From assembly GCA_031316255.1 (NCBI GenBank), contig JALDQW010000001.1, positions 2,637,485-2,701,484 of the forward strand: DNA of 64,000 bases, in the 5' to 3' direction. This document shows positions 21,016-30,576 of this stretch, piece by piece. The position numbers and the translations under genes were made by a program. Position 1 is the stretch's first letter. The number at the start of each line of letters is the position of its first letter. The notes under the pieces were generated by a model. It did not search any database. It worked only from the letters and a program-made list of their open reading frames with translations, and was not told the origin of the DNA. This stretch comes from Nitrosomonas sp. (GTDB taxonomy: Bacteria; Pseudomonadota; Gammaproteobacteria; Burkholderiales; Nitrosomonadaceae).

Positions 21016-22197
21016 ATGGGTTTAAATGATCCTCAGTGGGGAAAGAACAAAGGAGATTCCGGACCACCTGATCTGGATGAAGTCTTGCGTAACGTCAATA
21101 AAAAAATCAATAACATTTTTGGCTCAAAAGAGGGCAAAGATGGTGGTGGCGGACGCAGTAAAGAACCCAGGCAACATAGCCGGGGAAGTATTATCCTGAT
21201 TTTAGGACTGCTGCTCATTGTATGGGTGGCGAGCGGATTTTATATCGTGAATGAAGGTCATCGAGGCGTTGTATTGCGTTTTGGTGCATACGCGGATACC
21301 ACGCCCGCCGGTTTGCGATGGCATATGCCTTATCCAGTAGAAAAGGTCGAGATTGTCAACGTCAGCCAGGTTCGTACCATTGAAATCGGTTATCGTAATA
21401 ACGTCAGAAGCAAAGTGCTCAGAGAGTCGCTGATGTTGACAGATGATGAGAACATTATTGATATCCAGTTTGCGGTACAGTATATCCTGAACGATCCAGA
21501 AAATTTCCTGTTTACCAATAGAGATCCTGATGACGCCGTATTACAGGCAGCCGAGACTGCAATTCGACAGATAATTGGCAAAAGCAAAATGGACTTTGTT
21601 CTCTATGAGGGCCGTGAGCAGGTTGCATCTGCAGCAACAGTTTTAATGCAGGAGATTCTGGATCGTTACAAAATCGGTATTGCAATCAGCCGGGTGACCA
21701 TGCAGAATGCGCAGCCGCCGGAACAAGTTCAAGCAGCATTTGATGATGCGGTTAAAGCGGGTCAGGATAGAGAGCGCCAAAAAAATGAAGGTCAAGCCTA
21801 TGCCAATGACGTAATCCCAAGAGCCAGAGGTAATGCTGCCCGTTTGATTGAAGAATCAGAAGGTTATAGAGAGCGTGTGATTGCAAGTGCAGTCGGTGAT
21901 GCGAGTCGTTTCGAACAACTCTTCGAAGAATATAGCAAGGCGCCAGGCGTAACACGTGATCGTTTGTATATGGATATGATGCAGCAGGTATTGTCCAATA
22001 CCAGTAAAATCATGGTTGATCAACAAAGTGGAAGCAATTTATTGTACTTGCCTCTGGATAAGTTAATTGCGGGAGGGGCAGCCGCTGTGCCGCCGCCGAT
22101 AAACATGCAGCCATCTACAATCCATGAAACAATGCCTGACAATAGTAGTATCCGTTCACGAGAAGCATTTCGTGGACGTGAAAGGGAGATAAGATAA
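21016..22197 (+). CDS. hflK: FtsH protease modulator HflK
   Basis: Inner-membrane SPFH/Band-7 protein that forms a cage with HflC around the FtsH protease. It begins with a glycine-rich cytoplasmic stretch (PQWGKNKGDSGPPDLDEV), followed by one transmembrane helix (about residues 53-74), the SPFH domain and a long C-terminal helix. The 393-residue length is normal. The stop codon is immediately followed by the hflC ATG with no gap. Confidence 0.97.
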   Translation: MGLNDPQWGKNKGDSGPPDLDEVLRNVNKKINNIFGSKEGKDGGGGRSKEPRQHSRGSIILILGLLLIVWVASGFYIVNEGHRGVVLRFGAYADTTPAGLRWHMPYPVEKVEIVNVSQVRTIEIGYRNNVRSKVLRESLMLTDDENIIDIQFAVQYILNDPENFLFTNRDPDDAVLQAAETAIRQIIGKSKMDFVLYEGREQVASAATVLMQEILDRYKIGIAISRVTMQNAQPPEQVQAAFDDAVKAGQDRERQKNEGQAYANDVIPRARGNAARLIEESEGYRERVIASAVGDASRFEQLFEEYSKAPGVTRDRLYMDMMQQVLSNTSKIMVDQQSGSNLLYLPLDKLIAGGAAAVPPPINMQPSTIHETMPDNSSIRSREAFRGREREIR

Positions 22198-23070
22198 ATG
22201 GGTAAATTTACATCAGTATTAATGGGTATTGTTGTAGTAGGTTTCTTTCTGGCTACTTCAGCAATTTACATCGTTGACCAGCGACAACAGGCTATTTTGT
22301 TTCAATTAGGTGAGGTGATCGATGTAAAAACGGAACCCGGTTTATATTTTAAAATTCCGATAGCACAAAATGTACGTTTTTTTGAGAAACGTATTTTGAC
22401 AATGGATGCAGAGGAACCGGAACGTTTCATTACTTCAGAAAAGAAAAACGTTCTGGTGGATTTATTCGTTAAGTGGCGTATTGTCGATGTCAGACAGTAT
22501 TTCATCAGTGTGCGTGGTGACGAAAGCCTGGCACAGATACGACTTGCTCAAACAATTAATGCAAGTATGCGTGATGAATTTGGTAACCGTACTGTGCATG
22601 ACGTAGTATCCGGTGAACGGGATGTGATTATGGAAGTCATGCGCCAGAAGGCTGATGTGGATGCACGCGCAATTGGTGTTGAAGTGATTGATGTTCGCCT
22701 GAAACGTGTTGACTTGCCACAGGAAGTTAGTGAATCCGTTTATCGTAGAATGGAAGCCGAACGTAAACGCGTCGCCAATGAATTGCGTTCCACAGGTGCT
22801 GCGGAGTCAGAAAAGATTCGTGCTGATGCTGATCGTCAACGTGAAGTGATTATGGCTGAAGCCTACCGCGATGCACAGACAGCAATGGGTGCGGGTGATA
22901 AAGAGGCGGCCGCCATTTACGCAGAGGCCTTTAAGAAGGATCCGGAGTTTTATGCATTTTGGCGTAGTATGGATGCCTATAAAAATTCATTCAAACACAA
23001 GAATGATATGTTGGTACTCGAGCCAAGCTCTGACTTCTTTAAATACCTTAAAAGTCCAAATAGTAATTAA
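22198..23070 (+). CDS. hflC: FtsH protease modulator HflC
   Basis: Partner of HflK in the FtsH-regulating membrane complex. An N-terminal transmembrane helix (residues 5-25) is followed by the Band-7 domain (VDQRQQAILFQLGEV onwards) and a helical C-terminus with the conserved DPEFYAFWRSMDAYK segment. The 290-residue length is normal. Translationally coupled to hflK. A 287-bp gap without a gene or obvious hairpin follows. Confidence 0.97.
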   Translation: MGKFTSVLMGIVVVGFFLATSAIYIVDQRQQAILFQLGEVIDVKTEPGLYFKIPIAQNVRFFEKRILTMDAEEPERFITSEKKNVLVDLFVKWRIVDVRQYFISVRGDESLAQIRLAQTINASMRDEFGNRTVHDVVSGERDVIMEVMRQKADVDARAIGVEVIDVRLKRVDLPQEVSESVYRRMEAERKRVANELRSTGAAESEKIRADADRQREVIMAEAYRDAQTAMGAGDKEAAAIYAEAFKKDPEFYAFWRSMDAYKNSFKHKNDMLVLEPSSDFFKYLKSPNSN

Positions 23071-23357
23071 TCGAGATCGTTCTGGTGTTGCTAAAAGCGG
23101 GTATCTTTCCATTAGTATTGTTAGTCTATAGCGATTAACATTAGCGGTAACCCTTTGTTTTTCGGTAGCACCAGACAGTTAACTCAATGTTGATTATTTA
23201 TCCGTTCATTTATAAACTGTCTACAAAATATAAAACGCTTATAAAAGTGATTTTCCGTGCTTGATTACAGGAAGCAACTCTTTGCCCAAGACTTTAATTT
23301 ACGTTGCCTTTTTATCAAAAGATATCCAAATTAGGGTTGGATGAGGAGTAGAATTAT

Positions 23358-23543
23358 ATGTTAGAGACTTTTTTAATGGCATTTGCACTCATGCTGATTC
23401 TGGAGGGAATCCTGCCATTTATTTCCCCACGGATTTGGCGTGAGACCTTTAAAAAAATGACAGAGATTCATGATAGCCAACTTCGTTTCATCGGACTGAC
23501 TTCCATGTTAATAGGCCTGGCATTATTTCTTGTTGTAAGTTGA
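23358..23543 (+). CDS. DUF2065 (YjeT-like) small membrane protein
   Basis: A 61-residue protein with two hydrophobic helices (about 3-22 and 45-60) separated by a basic amphipathic stretch. The LMLILEGILPFISPRIWR segment is the DUF2065 signature. Small proteins of this family sit between hflC and hisZ or purA in many beta- and gammaproteobacteria; the function is unknown. A GAGGAG ribosome binding site lies upstream of the ATG. Confidence 0.9.
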   Translation: MLETFLMAFALMLILEGILPFISPRIWRETFKKMTEIHDSQLRFIGLTSMLIGLALFLVVS

Positions 23544-23577
23544 CTCCTGCTGGTTTTTTGTAATTTTAATTCTAGCC

Positions 23578-24729
23578 ATGCCAAATTGGTTATTACCTGA
23601 ATATATTGAAGATATTTTGCCTGCTGAGGCATTGCATATCGAAAAAGTGCGTCGTAACATTATTGATCATTTAATGGTTCATGGTTATCAGCAGGTATCT
23701 CCGCCGCTGCTGGAGTATGTCGAATCCTTGCTGTCGGGAAGTGGCGGTGATATGAATTTGCAGATGTTCAAAGTGATTGATCAGCTCAGCGGCCGGATGA
23801 TGGGGTTGCGTGCTGACATGACACCACAAGTGGCGCGTATTGATGCACATCTATTGAATTGCGAAGGAATTACACGCCTATGTTATGCCAATAATGTGCT
23901 GCATACAGTGCCATCTAGCCTCACGCAAACCCGGGAACCATTTCAGATCGGTGCAGAACTATACGGCCATGCTGGAATAGAAAGTGACTTGGAAATTCAG
24001 CAGCTGATGCTAAAGTGCCTGGCAATTGCCGGTTTGAACAAGGTGCATTTGGATCTCGGGCATGTAGCGGTATTCAGGGGGATTATTAAAAATTCCAGTA
24101 TTTCCCCTGAAATGGAAGCAGAATTGTTTACTGTACTACAGGCAAAAGATTTTGTGGCATTGAAAGCATTGTGTGCGAGACTTAAGAAAAATACACGGGA
24201 ATCCCTGTTATTGCTGCCCGAGCTTTATGGCGATAAAGAAGTTCTTGTGGAAGCGAGAAAAAGACTGCCGGCCCATACTGAAATAACGTCAGCACTTGAT
24301 CAACTCGAGCTTGTCGGCATGGAATTAAGCTCGATTGTTGATACGATTGCGTTTGATTTGGCTGATTTACGCGGTTATCACTATCACACAGGGATGGTGT
24401 TTGCGGCTTATGCGCGCGGTTGTTCAAATGCCATTGTGCTTGGTGGGCGGTATGATGAAATCGGTAAGGCTTTCGGTAGAGCCAGACCGGCAACGGGTTT
24501 TAGTATGGATTTAAGGGAACTATCCAGGTTAGGTGAACAACTACCTTATCCTATGGGTATACGTGCGCCATTTAAGAAAAAGAATAACGCATTGAACAAG
24601 AAAATTGAACAGCTGCGTAAGGATGGACATATTGTCATTATTGAATTGCCTGAACAACCTGAAAGTTCGTTGAACTGCGATAGGCGGCTTGTCATGCGAA
24701 AAGGTGAATGGATCGTTGAACAAATTTGA
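23578..24729 (+). CDS. hisZ: ATP phosphoribosyltransferase regulatory subunit
   Basis: Histidyl-tRNA-synthetase-like protein that combines with short-form HisG to give a histidine-sensitive ATP phosphoribosyltransferase. The fold of a class II synthetase is evident (LLEYVESLLSGSGGDMNLQ, MGLRADMTPQVARI, GGRYDEIG). It lacks the tRNA anticodon domain, which separates it from HisS. The 383-residue length is normal. Its position between hflC/DUF2065 and purA is conserved in betaproteobacteria. Confidence 0.95.
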   Translation: MPNWLLPEYIEDILPAEALHIEKVRRNIIDHLMVHGYQQVSPPLLEYVESLLSGSGGDMNLQMFKVIDQLSGRMMGLRADMTPQVARIDAHLLNCEGITRLCYANNVLHTVPSSLTQTREPFQIGAELYGHAGIESDLEIQQLMLKCLAIAGLNKVHLDLGHVAVFRGIIKNSSISPEMEAELFTVLQAKDFVALKALCARLKKNTRESLLLLPELYGDKEVLVEARKRLPAHTEITSALDQLELVGMELSSIVDTIAFDLADLRGYHYHTGMVFAAYARGCSNAIVLGGRYDEIGKAFGRARPATGFSMDLRELSRLGEQLPYPMGIRAPFKKKNNALNKKIEQLRKDGHIVIIELPEQPESSLNCDRRLVMRKGEWIVEQI

Positions 24730-24756
24730 TACATTGAAGATTAAGGTTGTTTTTAG

Positions 24757-26064
<1,308 letters not shown>

Positions 26065-26664
26065 TACAGTTTTTCCTAGACGGTTGTTCGAGAATAGTGG
26101 TCGTGGCGAGGAGAAACGATTTTGAAGCATATTTTTTGATTATTTGAGGCGAATAGTTTTTCTATTTAACGAAAATAATCGAGAAATATGGCCAAAATAG
26201 CTTTTTCACGGTAGTGCAATTTATTTTCCGACTGCCGCCTGGTGCTGACAACGCGGATGCTGGATGCAACATGACATCCTGCAGGTAAGCTTGTCAGATC
26301 AAAAAAATGCCCTATATTCGTGTGCCTATTGACAATAGAACGGTTATTTCCTGCAAGGCACGCTTCATCTTTGCTGACGTACTCACCGACCTCCGGAAAA
26401 TCAAATTGATGGCGTAAACCAAAATGCATAGCCGTGTGCCCATAGTCTGTTTTGTCGCCAGGATGCTGCAAATAGTGAAAAGCTGAAGTTTAAATCGCTT
26501 TTTTTATCATTGTACAATAACCGGAGTAACTGCCATAATTAAAGCCCGCTTAAGTAGCGTTGCCTGGCTTCCAGCTCTGGCGACTTGCTTGCTGGTATCA
26601 ATGTTAGTCATTAAAACATGGGCGATGCTTCTTATCAATAACTTGACTCAAAGAGTTAGAAACG
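26065..26664. other. Long intergenic region with no convincing gene
   Basis: Six hundred bases between purA and the next gene. On the minus strand 26166-26471 is open for 101 codons, but only from a TTG with no ribosome binding site and a stop codon just upstream. The translation (for example GHTAMHFGLRHQFDFPE) matches no family I recognise and could be the tail of a decayed gene. On the plus strand around 26540-26640 a reading frame with a hydrophobic stretch (WLPALATCLLVSMLV) has no plausible start. I see no RNA gene or repeat here. Confidence 0.5.
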
Positions 26665-27321
26665 ATGAAAAATTTAGTGCTTTCAGATGTAACAGTTGAT
26701 ACATGGGTGCAAGGCGGCCCAATTGAAATGGATAGTTTGTTGGGTTCTGTTGTTCTGATTGAAGTTTTTCAGGTCAATTGTCCCGGTTGCTTTTTTTATG
26801 CGTTACCGAACGCCATTAAACTCCATCAAAAATATCATGATAAAGGGTTGGTTATCATTGGCTTGGCGACTGCTTTTGAAGATTATGACAAAAATACGAT
26901 TGAGAATTTGGAATTACTCATTAGAACGGGTGAGGTTATCGGCGAGACATTCAAGGCGTTGAATCAGCATGGATTGCTCATTGATAATAGCAGACTACCA
27001 TGGAAACTGCCTTTTGCTGTCGGCATGGACCGTGTTGAGCAGGATAATCAACCAGTAACAGACGAGCGTGTTTTGACATATGCGCACCAACTGCTGGAGC
27101 AATTCGATAGACTGCCAGAAGATCAGCAACAGACGATATTGAACCAGATACGCACATTTCTGGAGCAAAAGATCATGAAGGCTGAGACATTTGAGCGCTT
27201 CTCCCTCCAGGGGACCCCATCTGCTATTTTGTTTGACCGGAAAGGTCAATTACAAGATGTCTCCTTTGGACAGGCGGATCATAAACAGTCTGCTATTGAA
27301 CAGTTGCTGACGCAGAATTAA
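26665..27321 (+). CDS. Thioredoxin-fold protein with CPGC motif
   Basis: A 218-residue protein of the redoxin/TlpA-like class. The predicted active site CPGC is at residues 39-42 after LIEVFQVN, and a cis-proline motif GTPSAILFD with a C-terminal strand is near residues 188-196. It differs from typical TlpA proteins by a long helical insertion (about 90-175) between the two halves. There is no signal peptide, so it appears cytoplasmic. It lies five bases before a methyltransferase gene and is probably co-transcribed with it. The substrate is unknown. Confidence 0.82.
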   Translation: MKNLVLSDVTVDTWVQGGPIEMDSLLGSVVLIEVFQVNCPGCFFYALPNAIKLHQKYHDKGLVIIGLATAFEDYDKNTIENLELLIRTGEVIGETFKALNQHGLLIDNSRLPWKLPFAVGMDRVEQDNQPVTDERVLTYAHQLLEQFDRLPEDQQQTILNQIRTFLEQKIMKAETFERFSLQGTPSAILFDRKGQLQDVSFGQADHKQSAIEQLLTQN

Positions 27322-27326
27322 CCGTC

Positions 27327-27929
27327 ATGGGGCAAGAAAACAATATTTTTTTTGACAGTTGGACCGTCTATGATCAAATACTTGATCATAATTATATGTT
27401 TCATAATGAGTTATTTGTAGATCTGCAAGAATTTCTGGTGAACCGATTTGCCAATAATCCTATAACAGTACTGGATTTAGGGTGTGGCAGTGCCCGCCAT
27501 TTAACTGATGTGCTCACACGGTTTGCAGTAGCGCATTATCGTGGGTATGACTTGTCTGAAACCGCTTTAAAATTCGCTAGACGTAATCTGATAACGCTGG
27601 ATTGTCCCGTTGAGTTGATTCAAGATGATTTGCTTTCCGGATTAAAAAAACAAGATAAATTGTACGATGTTGTTTTTTCTAGTTTTGCTTGCCATCATTT
27701 GAATGAAACAGAGAAACAACATTTCTTCCAAATGGCGAATCAATGCCTAACAGAATCGGGCGTTTTGGTTTTAATTGATGTGGTTCGAGATGAGGATGAG
27801 AACTTAAGTGTTTATTTAGACCGGTACTGCGACTGGTTAAGATCAAATTGGGGTGCCTTGCATTCGGAAGCCTTGGAAGTTGCATGCGAACATATTTATG
27901 GCAATGATCGTTCCCGAACGAATCAGTGA
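27327..27929 (+). CDS. Class I SAM-dependent methyltransferase, C-terminus frameshifted
   Basis: Rossmann-fold methyltransferase with the SAM-binding motif I VLDLGCGSARH at residues 48-58, a motif II acidic loop (YRGYDLSE) and the DVVFSSFACHHL strand. The open frame stops after 200 residues at ISGR-like out-of-family sequence (NDRSRTNQ). The next reading frame continues sensibly from 27910 (VPERISDLIEKGSLAGFKKC), as expected for the C-terminal strands of this fold. One extra base, such as C27909, would explain it. So the gene is either a recent pseudogene or carries a sequencing error. The substrate is unknown. Confidence 0.75.
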   Translation: MGQENNIFFDSWTVYDQILDHNYMFHNELFVDLQEFLVNRFANNPITVLDLGCGSARHLTDVLTRFAVAHYRGYDLSETALKFARRNLITLDCPVELIQDDLLSGLKKQDKLYDVVFSSFACHHLNETEKQHFFQMANQCLTESGVLVLIDVVRDEDENLSVYLDRYCDWLRSNWGALHSEALEVACEHIYGNDRSRTNQ

Positions 27930-28060
27930 TTTAATTGAAAAAGGAAGCCTGGCAGGTTTCAAGAAATGCAGGGAGATAAGCAGTTATCAACGGCATGTGC
28001 TGTTAAGTTTTGAGAAATACGATGTTTCGGAGGTATACGGAACTCAATGGGCTATTGATA
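27910..28060 (+). pseudogene. Out-of-frame C-terminal part of the methyltransferase
   Basis: Reading in the frame starting at 27910 gives VPERISDLIEKGSLAGF then EISSYQRHVLLSFEKYD, which resembles the last helix and strands of a class I methyltransferase and directly continues the upstream frame. Where the ancestral protein stopped is unclear: this frame stays open to 28512, but it then runs through the terminator and body of the 6S RNA gene, which cannot be coding. The end given is approximate. Confidence 0.6.
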
Positions 28061-28138
28061 TGGGGCTTGCTATAAAAATCTTCTTTATCGGGATGAAATA
28101 TCGATTATATATCTGGAGAATACAGACATGGATCATTT

Positions 28139-28171
28139 CAAAAAAGCATCAATTACAAACTGTAATTGATG
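28139..28171 (-). terminator. Rho-independent terminator of 6S RNA
   Basis: CATCAATTACA at 28147-28157 and TGTAATTGATG at 28161-28171 form a perfect 11-bp stem with a 3-nt loop. On the minus strand it is followed by GC and six T residues. It lies about 10 bases after the 3' end of the 6S RNA. Confidence 0.85.
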
Positions 28172-28180
28172 ATCAAAAAG

Positions 28181-28360
28181 GGGCTCCCCGCATATGCCGC
28201 CAAGACCATCATCTTGAACCTAAAGGTTCAAGGTGGTCGTTTCCCGGATACATCAGGCAAACCCGTTCGGGGTGCGCACACCAGTATCACTTTAGTCAAC
28301 AACCTGTTTTGATTATTGGTTCAAAGAATTTCAGCCTTAAACGTACACGGCAGGGAGCTA
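28181..28360 (-). ncRNA. ssrS: 6S RNA
   Basis: Small RNA that mimics an open promoter and sequesters sigma-70 RNA polymerase. On the minus strand the 5' part GCTCCCTGCCGTGTA pairs with the 3' part TATGCGGGGAGC to close the long stem. Before the 3' end lies the hairpin ACCTTGAACC-TTTA-GGTTCAAG and a GGCGGCAT element, both of which match the 3' arm of E. coli 6S RNA. It lies directly downstream of zapA in the same direction, the conserved proteobacterial location. Ends are estimated from the closing stem. A TATAAC box on the minus strand near 28374-28379 is a possible -10 element. Confidence 0.9.
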
Positions 28361-28424
28361 TTTTTAAAGAACGTTATAAATTAGCTTATACGATAATATA
28401 CCAATATATCAGATGCTTGAATAC

Positions 28425-28721
28425 TTATTTCTTGATTAGCACATCGTTAATCTTTTTCCGGATACTTGCTATTCTACGCTTAAAATCTTCTATGTCAAAG
28501 CCACCCGATTGACGTACTACGAGTAGTTCATGGGCTATGCCGAGCGCTGCTGCGATGACAATACGATCAGAGTCGATCATTTTGCCTTCTTTGCGGATTT
28601 CTTGAATTTTATTTTCAAGCAGTTCCGCAGCTAATATAATCTCTTCACGTTCAGGTTCAGGACAGCTGATACAGAATTCACGTCCCATAATCGTAATTGT
28701 TAAAATATCTTCATTATTCAT
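28425..28721 (-). CDS. zapA: Cell division protein ZapA
   Basis: Small protein that cross-links FtsZ filaments at the division site. The 98 residues begin with a beta-strand/turn region (ILTITIMGREFCISCPEPER) and end in a coiled-coil helix (GGFDIEDFKRRIASIRKKIND), which is the ZapA layout. It overlaps the upstream ZapB-like gene by 8 bp and is followed by 6S RNA. Confidence 0.93.
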   Translation of the reverse strand: MNNEDILTITIMGREFCISCPEPEREEIILAAELLENKIQEIRKEGKMIDSDRIVIAAALGIAHELLVVRQSGGFDIEDFKRRIASIRKKINDVLIKK

Positions 28722-28911
28722 TATCAGGTAAGTGCTTTAATAGAGTTTCTAGACGGCTGCTGGCAATATAGATTTTTTCAGTCAGTTTCTCATTTCTTGC
28801 ACTTGTTTCAGCAAGCTGTTGGCGTAATTTTGTATTTTCATTGCATGTATCCTCATACAAACGTATGAGTCGATGAACTTCTTTCTCTAGAAATTTAAGT
28901 TCTGGTTCCAT
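28714..28911 (-). CDS. ZapB-like coiled-coil protein (TIGR02449 type)
   Basis: A 65-residue, almost entirely helical protein (LEKEVHRLIRLYEDTCNENTKLRQQ onwards) with a heptad pattern. Proteins of this size and position directly upstream of zapA are thought to be ZapB-like partners of ZapA in divisome organisation. This is inferred from context and coiled-coil character. It overlaps zapA by 8 bp, so the two are coupled. Confidence 0.85.
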   Translation of the reverse strand: MEPELKFLEKEVHRLIRLYEDTCNENTKLRQQLAETSARNEKLTEKIYIASSRLETLLKHLPDNE

Positions 28912-28987
28912 GAATACCCAATGGGAGAGTGAAAATAGTTATTTCTGACAAAATTACCCAGAAATTTATCGATTAAATCAAATCGCG

Positions 28988-29227
28988 TTACAATTTATTA
29001 TGTGTTCCATCGCAAAATGGTGAATTGTTTGTTTTCTTGCAAGTACATAACCAGGCGGCCTTGTTTTCAGCGACTGAAAATGCTTTTGGTGTGAATTCCG
29101 TCGTCTTATGCGATCCATCGCAAAATGGTTGTGACTGGCTGCGGCCACAAGTGCACCAATAGTACTGTTTATTAGCTTCCAATTGAACTTCAATGGGCGA
29201 AAAGGTTTTTTTAGTTTCCTGATTCAT
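28988..29227 (-). CDS. Tandem CDGSH iron-sulfur domain protein
   Basis: A 79-residue protein with two CDGSH-type [2Fe-2S] sites in mitoNEET style (three Cys, one His): C25-C27-C36-H40 and C61-C63-C72-H76. The second motif reads CDGTH. The two domains are near copies and fill the whole protein. A redox or cluster-transfer role is inferred from the family; the partner is unknown. It occupies the position after zipA. Confidence 0.93.
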   Translation of the reverse strand: MNQETKKTFSPIEVQLEANKQYYWCTCGRSQSQPFCDGSHKTTEFTPKAFSVAENKAAWLCTCKKTNNSPFCDGTHNKL

Positions 29228-29312
29228 AAATTTTCTCCATATTTATTTGAATAGTGTTCAAGTTGATCATTTGCTTTTAAAGTTCAGGTGCTTACGGGAA
29301 TTAGGGGATTGG

Positions 29313-30479
29313 TTAATTGAATAATCGCAATGCGTTTGCACTGCCGGCAATGATGTTATTTTCTTTCATAGATGTTTGGATATTGATCAGTTGCTGTTTG
29401 CTTCTCGCAAGTCCGTTTTCACTGAGTGGAACGCGATTGTCATCGACCATGATGCCACCCAGAGTATTGGAAAATATTTTTGCCAGATGAGTCATCTGAT
29501 CAAAAACTTTTTCTCCATTGGCAACGCGTGGTACATCCAGTAAGAATGTAACACCATGTGTGGTCATTGTTTTCATATTATCAGGTATGAAGGGTTCCGA
29601 TTCATAGTTGGTTAAGGTAAATAAAACATGACTGGTTTCATCTTTATATTTAAATAATCCATCTGGTTCAAGCTTAAAGCCGGATGCCTCTGCCAATGCT
29701 CTGATTTTTGTGCCGATAAACGCGCCGTCATCTTTACTGATTATGTTTATACCAATCATAACATCTACGTCGGCGCAAAACCTGTCAAGCAAGAGCGCTT
29801 GTTCATGTGATGGTACAATATCCGGGCATTGTGATGATGCATTAATTTGCGCAGCAAAATCCTGGGCAGTATCACGAAACTTCGATAAATCAATTTCTCT
29901 AATGGGTCCGGAGCGGTCTGCAAGTAGTAAACACCCCTTAAGGCTGACATAATCAGTATTCTCAGCTTTTGCACCAGTTACAATTTCTTCCCATGCATTA
30001 GAATTTTGTTTTTTGCCTAGCCAGACCATGGGTTTATTGAAATCAAACTTTCTATGTAATAACGTTGCCAGTTCTGCTTGGGGAATTGTGCCGTTACTGG
30101 AAATAGTGACAATATAGTTGGTTTGGCTGTTATATTCGTCGCCAAGCAATTGTGATTCTGCCGCTAAGGCTTCTTGTGTTTCAGGGTTTTTGCTTCTGAT
30201 AGTGCTTTTTTCTAGATTTTCATCTGACTTGACTGATACATTTTCTTTCTGGGAAGAATTTTTTGTAAAAAAGTTTTTGTCCAGTTGTGGTTCTATTCTT
30301 TCGTGGGGCTCTTGTTTTTTCGTGTCGTTGCTGTGCTCAAAGAGCGCATCGTCATGTTTATGATTCAGTGCAGATTCTATTTTACGACGATAGCGTAACT
30401 GCTGTATCCAGTTAAAGATGGCAACACCGATAATAATAATGATGCCGATAATGATCAAACTGACTTGTAAGTCGCTCAT
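29313..30479 (-). CDS. zipA: Cell division protein ZipA
   Basis: Bitopic inner-membrane protein that tethers FtsZ. A single N-terminal transmembrane helix (about residues 6-25, LIIIGIIIIIGVAIF) is followed by a charged, low-complexity linker and a C-terminal domain (about 240-385) with the ZipA fold (LTNYESEPF, TTHGVTFLLDVPR, MVDDNRVPLSENGL). The start MSDLQVS at 30479 is preferred to a codon two positions upstream. Length 388. It follows smc, the usual order in betaproteobacteria, but ligA, which often comes next, is not here. Confidence 0.9.
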   Translation of the reverse strand: MSDLQVSLIIIGIIIIIGVAIFNWIQQLRYRRKIESALNHKHDDALFEHSNDTKKQEPHERIEPQLDKNFFTKNSSQKENVSVKSDENLEKSTIRSKNPETQEALAAESQLLGDEYNSQTNYIVTISSNGTIPQAELATLLHRKFDFNKPMVWLGKKQNSNAWEEIVTGAKAENTDYVSLKGCLLLADRSGPIREIDLSKFRDTAQDFAAQINASSQCPDIVPSHEQALLLDRFCADVDVMIGINIISKDDGAFIGTKIRALAEASGFKLEPDGLFKYKDETSHVLFTLTNYESEPFIPDNMKTMTTHGVTFLLDVPRVANGEKVFDQMTHLAKIFSNTLGGIMVDDNRVPLSENGLARSKQQLINIQTSMKENNIIAGSANALRLFN

Positions 30480-30576
30480 GTTCAAAAAATCTCCCTTACT
30501 AACTTATTTCTAGAAGCTAGAATTATTTCAGAAAACTATGCCATCCAGTCATTAATCGATTGAAAAAGCTAATGTG

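Noticed and set aside
27853..28512. A 219-codon plus-strand frame downstream of the methyltransferase
   Set aside because: Only its first part is plausible as a methyltransferase tail; the rest crosses the 6S RNA gene and its terminator on the opposite strand.
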